DNA of 64,000 bases from Chloracidobacterium validum. Its GTDB lineage: Bacteria > Acidobacteriota > Blastocatellia > Chloracidobacteriales > Chloracidobacteriaceae. The position numbers and the translations under genes are program-made. The notes under the pieces were generated by a model. That model saw only the letters and a list, made by a program, of their open reading frames with translations. It made no database searches and was not told the origin of the DNA. The number at the start of each line of letters is the position of its first letter. Position 1 is the first letter of the stretch. The stretch spans positions 1 to 64,000 of the forward strand of contig NZ_CP072648.1 of assembly GCF_018304825.1 (NCBI RefSeq), given 5' to 3'. Positions 59,784 to 64,000 of this stretch are shown in pieces.

Positions 59784-62702
59784 ATGCAACATCTGGCTTG
59801 GCTACAACCGCCGTGTTACAGCCACTGGCGTCGCCTGGTTCTATTGATGCTCGCGGGCGTTGTCCTAGCGCTGGTTTCTAAAGCAAGTTGGGCGCAGAAC
59901 GTACTGCCGGCGGCACAGGGGGCTGGGGTACTCGACGAACCGCGTCCGCCGGTCGGCCGGCTGGATGGTCGGACAATCTCGCGACTCACCATTGAGGTAC
60001 AAGATGGGTTGGCTCAGGACCCGTCGCTGGCGGAAGCCATTGGCCTACAGGTTGGCGATCCGTTGACTGCCGTGCGGCTGCGGGCGGCGCTCGTCCGTCT
60101 CCATCGTTCGGAGCGGGTGGCCAATGCGGAAGTTTTTACCAGTCCAGATGGGGCAGATGGCGTTTGGGTTCGGTTTGTCGTGACCCGCCAGCTTCGCGTG
60201 GCCGAGGTGGTGTTTGATGGCGACATTATTTTTCCGGCTGAGGAACTGCGCCCGCGCCTGGCTACGCTCGAACGTGGCAACAAAATCACCACCCGGGCGT
60301 TGGTCGAAGGCGAACAAACACTGAGGGATTTTTACCGCGAGCGGGGGTATTTTCGAGCTTCGGTCAGTACGCGGGTTTCTGCCCCAAACGATGCGGCCCG
60401 GTCACGGGTGACATTCGTCATTATCCCAGGGCCACAAGCCCTGATTGGCGAGTGGCAAATTACCGGCGAGCTGAAAATCCCCCGCGCTGACTTCGATGCC
60501 AAGGTCATTCTGCATCCGGCTGGCACGCCCTACGCGATTGATTTCGTTCAGTCGGATGTCCAGCGTATTCGGGCCTTGCATGTGGCGCGGGGCTACCTCG
60601 ATCCGCGCATCAGCGAGCCACACGTCACGTATGACCCAGGCACAAACCGGGTGTCCGTGGTGGTGAACGTGATTTCCGGGCCCCTGGTCACCGTCAACAT
60701 CACGGGCTTTGAGTTGCGGCGCGAGGAACAGCGCCGAGTGTTGCCTGTGCTACGCGATGGCGGCCTCGACGACTTCACGCTGGAAGACGGGGCCCGCCGG
60801 TTGCAGACGGCGCTCCAGCAGCGCGGTTATTTCTTCGCCGCGGTTGAATGGTCGCGGCAGCGGTTGGTGGATGAGGACCGCGTTGTGGTGACGTACACCG
60901 TTGACCCTAACCGGCGCTACCGGGTGCAGGCGGTGCGTATCGTTGGCACGGACCTCCTGCGCTACCAGGATGTCGCGGCTGATTTCAAGACGCGCCCATC
61001 TTCGCTGATTCCGCCCTCGCGCGGGCTTGTTACTGAAGATACGCTGGCGCGGGATGCTGAAGTCATCGTGCGTGATTTGCGCAATGATGGTTACTTGCAA
61101 GCCCAGGTGACCGAGCGCCGCATCGGCACTGGACTCGATGATGAATCGTTGGTTGTGCTGTTTCAGGTCGAAGCCGGCCCACGGGCGCAGGTGGCAGAGG
61201 TACGGCTGGAGGGCAACCAGTTGCTGGCGACCGACCAGCTCAGACGAGTACTCAAACTTGAAGCTGGTGATTTCATCACGCAGGCACAGGTTCGTGCCGA
61301 CTTGGATCGGCTGACCTCACTGTACCTGAGTGAAGGCTTTGCTGAGGCACGCATTCGGCAGGAACTGGATGAAAGCCCTAACGATCCGGCGCAGGTCAGT
61401 CTAGTCTATGAGATTGAGGAAGGGCGGCGCTTTACCGTCAATCGAGTGATCGTCAGTTCGCGGGGGCGAACTTCCGAACGCACCCTCCGGCGTTTTCTGG
61501 CCCTGCGGCCGGGAGACAGATTGCGCCGCGACAAACTGACCCAGGCCGAGCAGTCGCTGTACGCCACCGGGGCTTTCCGGCAAGTGCTGATTCAAACGCC
61601 CTATGTCCAGGCGACGAGTCCGACCGACGCGCTGGCCGATGTCACCTTGGACGTGATTGAGTCCAAGCCTTACACCCTGGCCTACGGATTTGGTTATCAA
61701 ACCAACGACGGTCCACGTGGGTCGTTTGAGCTATCCAACGCCAACATGTTTGGACGGTTGGAAGTCGGGAGCCTCATCTTGCGTCTGAGTCGGCGGGAGC
61801 AGTTGGCGCAGGTGTCGTACCAATTTCCCCGTTTCAATTTGCCGCGCGTGACCACGCTGACCGATGGGGTAACGGCGCCCGTTCTCGTCTCGGTGCTCTT
61901 TCAACGCCAGGCGCGGGTCAGCTTTACGGCGCAGCGGTTGGCCGCGCTAATTCAATCGGAAGTCCGCTTCGATGCCCAAAGCGCCCTGATCTTTCGCTAT
62001 CGGTTGCAAAACGTGCGGGTGCTCGACTTGCGAGTGACCAATCCACCCCTTCAGCGGGTGGATGAGCCGCTCAACCTAGGAACCGTTTCGGCCACCTACG
62101 TACGGGACACACGCGATGTGCCGCTGGATGCGACCCGTGGTTCCTTTGTATCGGCAGATATGACGGTGGCCACGCCGCGGATTGGCGGTTCAGAGCGGTT
62201 CATTCGCTTTTTGTGCCAGGCGCAGGGCTATCGTCGCGTAACCGAACGGTCGCCGGTGGTGCTGGCTGGGCGGCTGCAACTTGGTTTAGCCCGCCCGTAT
62301 GGCAACACTCAGACGCTCCCCATCAGTGAGCGCTTTTTCTCTGGCGGGCCAACCACGCTCCGCGGACTGGGCTTTGAGCAGGCCGGCCCCCGCGACCCAG
62401 TTACCGATGCGCCGATTGGTGGCAATGCGCTTGTGGCGATTACGGGCGAAGTTCGCTTCCCGTTGCTGCAAAACATAGAAGGCGCTGCCTTTTATGACCT
62501 AGGGAACGTGTTTGCGCGCGTGTCAGATATTGGATTCGGTCGGTTTACCAATAGCTTGGGCGGGGGCTTTCGCATCAAGACGCCACTGGGTCCCTTGCGC
62601 GTGGATGCCGCCTACCTGCTTGACCCCCCGTTTTATGTGGCGACGCCCAACCGCCGACTGACGAACCTCCAGGTTCACATTACGTTCGGGCAAGCCTTTT
62701 GA
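59784..62702 (+). CDS. bamA: Omp85-family outer membrane assembly protein (BamA)
   Basis: 972 residues. N-terminal hydrophobic region of about 35 residues is the signal sequence (LVLLMLAGVVLALVSKASWA). POTRA-type beta-alpha-alpha-beta domains fill about 60-620, with at least five copies suggested by repeats such as VAEVVFDGDIIFPAEELRPRL, VTVNITGFELRREEQRRVLPV, VQAVRIVGTDLLRYQDVA, VAEVRLEGNQLLATDQLRRVL and VNRVIVSSRGRTSERTLRRFL. The C-terminal beta barrel runs from about 640 and includes the Omp85 motif around FSGGPTTLRGLG. The protein ends in phenylalanine (FGQAF). This inserts beta-barrel proteins into the outer membrane and shows the organism is diderm. A length above 900 suggests extra POTRA domains, as in some non-proteobacterial BamA/TamA proteins. 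Confidence 0.92.
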   Translation: MQHLAWLQPPCYSHWRRLVLLMLAGVVLALVSKASWAQNVLPAAQGAGVLDEPRPPVGRLDGRTISRLTIEVQDGLAQDPSLAEAIGLQVGDPLTAVRLRAALVRLHRSERVANAEVFTSPDGADGVWVRFVVTRQLRVAEVVFDGDIIFPAEELRPRLATLERGNKITTRALVEGEQTLRDFYRERGYFRASVSTRVSAPNDAARSRVTFVIIPGPQALIGEWQITGELKIPRADFDAKVILHPAGTPYAIDFVQSDVQRIRALHVARGYLDPRISEPHVTYDPGTNRVSVVVNVISGPLVTVNITGFELRREEQRRVLPVLRDGGLDDFTLEDGARRLQTALQQRGYFFAAVEWSRQRLVDEDRVVVTYTVDPNRRYRVQAVRIVGTDLLRYQDVAADFKTRPSSLIPPSRGLVTEDTLARDAEVIVRDLRNDGYLQAQVTERRIGTGLDDESLVVLFQVEAGPRAQVAEVRLEGNQLLATDQLRRVLKLEAGDFITQAQVRADLDRLTSLYLSEGFAEARIRQELDESPNDPAQVSLVYEIEEGRRFTVNRVIVSSRGRTSERTLRRFLALRPGDRLRRDKLTQAEQSLYATGAFRQVLIQTPYVQATSPTDALADVTLDVIESKPYTLAYGFGYQTNDGPRGSFELSNANMFGRLEVGSLILRLSRREQLAQVSYQFPRFNLPRVTTLTDGVTAPVLVSVLFQRQARVSFTAQRLAALIQSEVRFDAQSALIFRYRLQNVRVLDLRVTNPPLQRVDEPLNLGTVSATYVRDTRDVPLDATRGSFVSADMTVATPRIGGSERFIRFLCQAQGYRRVTERSPVVLAGRLQLGLARPYGNTQTLPISERFFSGGPTTLRGLGFEQAGPRDPVTDAPIGGNALVAITGEVRFPLLQNIEGAAFYDLGNVFARVSDIGFGRFTNSLGGGFRIKTPLGPLRVDAAYLLDPPFYVATPNRRLTNLQVHITFGQAF

Positions 62703-62737
62703 AGCAGCCAGGGTGTGTTTGAAGCAGCCAGGGCGTG
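62698..62737 (+). repeat. Tandem 20-bp duplication across the bamA stop codon
   Basis: Two head-to-tail copies of a 20-base unit, 62698-62717 and 62718-62737, differ at one base (T/C). The unit begins TTTGAAGCAGCC and contains the bamA TGA (62700-62702). Confidence 0.95.
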
Positions 62738-62770
62738 GACGCTGGCGTGGTGTGTTACTTGGTATGTAAG

Positions 62771-62800
62771 TTGACAAAAAGCACTTAGATAAGCTAGCAT
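62771..62800 (+). promoter_or_regulatory. Sigma70-type promoter candidate before the low-complexity protein gene
   Basis: Perfect TTGACA at 62771-62776, an 18-base spacer, then TAGCAT at 62795-62800, which matches TATAAT at four of six positions. The start codon at 62871 would leave a leader of about 65 bases. Confidence 0.5.
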
Positions 62801-62870
62801 AGCCGGATAAAAGTTTACCTTACCAGAGCGCTATCATTGACAATTTTTTAGGTTATGGGAGGTTTTGCGA

Positions 62871-63689
62871 ATGGCCTTGTCTGTTTCCGGCTCCAAATCT
62901 TCGCGCAAGATCACATCCAGTTCCCAGCTCCCAGTTCAGCCTGCCCCGCCTGCTTCCTCCCCACGGATGCCATCCGCCCGCGCCAAGTCGAAAGGTCTCG
63001 CTTCTGAATCACCCCCTGAAGCCTCCAAGCTATCTCCTGCCAAAGCTGACCAAGCTGCCAACGTAGCGCGTCCCGTGACCCGTTCGAAGCTGTCTGTAAA
63101 ATCCAGTCCAGGACCTGATTTGGTTGCTGACGCCGCTCCAGCAAGGACGCGAAAGACAAAGTCCCAAACGCCAGCCGAAACCACGCGCAAAACCGTCGAA
63201 GCCGTGGTGAAAGCGGTTCAGAGTGTGGCCTCCAAGGCGTCTGCCCGGAGCCAGTCCGCCCCACCGTCCCGCAAGGTGGTTCACCCAGCTTCGGAGTCAA
63301 AAGCGGCCGCGCCGGCGCGTGCGCTGGCGTCCGGTGCTCCAAAGGCTGAGAAGAAAGCCAAGGCCTCACCGCCAACGCCATCCGTACCGGCCGTGGAGAC
63401 GCCTGCCAGCGAAGCTTCATCGAAGAAGAAGTCCAAGAAATTCCTGGCGTCGGCTGCGCCCGTCAGCGAAGCAACCCCGCCGATGTCTTCAGCGCGGCGA
63501 AACCGTGAGCGGGAGGCACTGAATCTCTACACAACCGCCATGGAGTCGTTCAAACAAATGGATTACGACCGGGCGCGCGATGTGCTGCTCCTCTTGCTCA
63601 ACGACTTTGTCCTGGAAAGCGAGATTGCTGACCGGGCGCGGGTGTTTCTGAAGATTTGCGAGCAAAAATTGCATCCGGCTATGCTATGA
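62871..63689 (+). CDS. Low-complexity Ala/Ser/Pro/Lys-rich protein with C-terminal TPR-like domain
   Basis: 272 residues from the ATG at 62871, with GGGAGG eight bases upstream. Residues 1-200 are low complexity: Ala, Ser, Pro and Lys make up most of the sequence, with repeated SKA/KSK/KKAK motifs, no hydrophobic helix and no clear domain. Residues 205-272 (REREALNLYTTAMESFKQMDYDRARDVLLLLLNDFVLESEIADRARVFLKICEQKL) resemble one or two TPR helical hairpins. Probably cytosolic; the basic disordered arm suggests binding to nucleic acid or a scaffold role. Not a recognised family. Confidence 0.8.
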   Translation: MALSVSGSKSSRKITSSSQLPVQPAPPASSPRMPSARAKSKGLASESPPEASKLSPAKADQAANVARPVTRSKLSVKSSPGPDLVADAAPARTRKTKSQTPAETTRKTVEAVVKAVQSVASKASARSQSAPPSRKVVHPASESKAAAPARALASGAPKAEKKAKASPPTPSVPAVETPASEASSKKKSKKFLASAAPVSEATPPMSSARRNREREALNLYTTAMESFKQMDYDRARDVLLLLLNDFVLESEIADRARVFLKICEQKLHPAML

Positions 63690-63820
63690 ACCGAGTGTGG
63701 AGCGATCCGAAGTTGGCTTGACGGGGCAAGGTAGTGGTGCTTGTTTTTCCGTCACGCCGCTGCAAAAAGACAGCTTTAGGATTGGCTCCAGTTTTTTAGC
63801 GCACTTGGTTCCCGGCAACT

Positions 63821-64000
63821 ATGGTTTCTCGTTCCACTGCATCCAATCAGTTTCCGTCACCCATCAAATGTGTTGCGATTGGTGGCGGAACTGGTTTAGC
63901 AACGCTGCTCCGTGGCCTGAAACGGCGCGTCATCGAGGATGGCGATCCGCTTCCAGGGCAATGTATCGAGAGTCTAACGGCCGTTGTGACCGTGACGGAT
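63821..64000 (+). CDS. yvcK: YvcK/CofD-like protein (gluconeogenesis factor family), 5' end only
   Basis: First 60 codons of a gene cut by the window end. The translation contains IKCVAIGGGTGLATLLRGLKRR at residues 15-36 and ends SLTAVVTVTD, matching the N-terminus of the UPF0052/YvcK family (GGGTGLxxLLxGLK...ITAIVTVTDDGG). Members bind UDP-sugars and control central carbon flux and cell shape. The ATG at 63821 is chosen because it opens the recognisable N-terminus; upstream purines are sparse. Confidence 0.85.
   Translation, partial: MVSRSTASNQFPSPIKCVAIGGGTGLATLLRGLKRRVIEDGDPLPGQCIESLTAVVTVTD

Noticed and set aside
1-64000. tRNA, rRNA, tmRNA, CRISPR array, insertion sequence or prophage
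   Set aside because: The gaps between genes were read on both strands. None held a CCA-ended cloverleaf, regular spaced repeat, transposase, integrase or terminal inverted repeat that I could support.

Overview
The window begins at the first base of dnaA and looks like the start of a numbered bacterial chromosome. It is GC-rich, densely coded on both strands, and holds no rRNA, tRNA, phage, insertion sequence or CRISPR array that I can see. Several things point to a diderm outside the Proteobacteria and fit an acidobacterium of the Chloracidobacterium type: an Omp85/BamA gene, PBP4, a plant/cyanobacterial-type carotene desaturase, an SbtA bicarbonate transporter with its SbtB regulator, and abundant PAS/NtrC signalling. 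The taxon is inferred from gene content and was not tested.

Layout. 1-1677: dnaA and a well-formed oriC, with eleven DnaA boxes and a five-unit DnaA-trio. 1678-3339: Ppx/GppA phosphatase. 3574-5853: exported beta-carbonic anhydrase, SbtA and SbtB, a compact inorganic-carbon uptake module. 6005-16815: NYN protein, acyl-CoA carboxyltransferase, small exported protein, FolE, AsnS, exported NTF2/pilin-like protein, PLP sulfur-amino-acid enzyme, an orphan protein, PBP4 and TldD. 16844-23850: AlaS, thioredoxin, GntR regulator, GT2 glycosyltransferase and a TPR membrane protein. 24021-33408: tig-clpP-clpX-lon-engB-rho-glgA, all on the plus strand, a proteostasis cluster running into ribosome assembly, transcription termination and glycogen synthesis. 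33405-36518: lipase-like hydrolase, aldehyde dehydrogenase, TPR protein. 36532-49230: signalling block with a PAS histidine kinase, a receiver-PAS-kinase hybrid, two sigma54-type NtrC regulators and a membrane-bound SpoIIE/RsbU phosphatase, plus a TIGR01777 epimerase and a DUF2934-like protein. 49427-55386: CrtP-type desaturase, RecA, HEAT-repeat protein, an unusual 2Fe-2S protein and an MDR dehydrogenase. 55396-63689: an exported collagen-like protein, an exported beta-rich protein, alanine racemase, BamA and a low-complexity protein with a TPR-like end. The 5' end of a YvcK/CofD-like gene closes the window.

Standout observations are the textbook basal unwinding system in oriC, the carbonic anhydrase/SbtA/SbtB operon, the large secreted collagen-like protein, and a recurring pattern of short direct duplications that contain stop codons. 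I found no defence island or clearly new multi-gene system; the candidates for undescribed biology are single proteins and small-scale sequence patterns.
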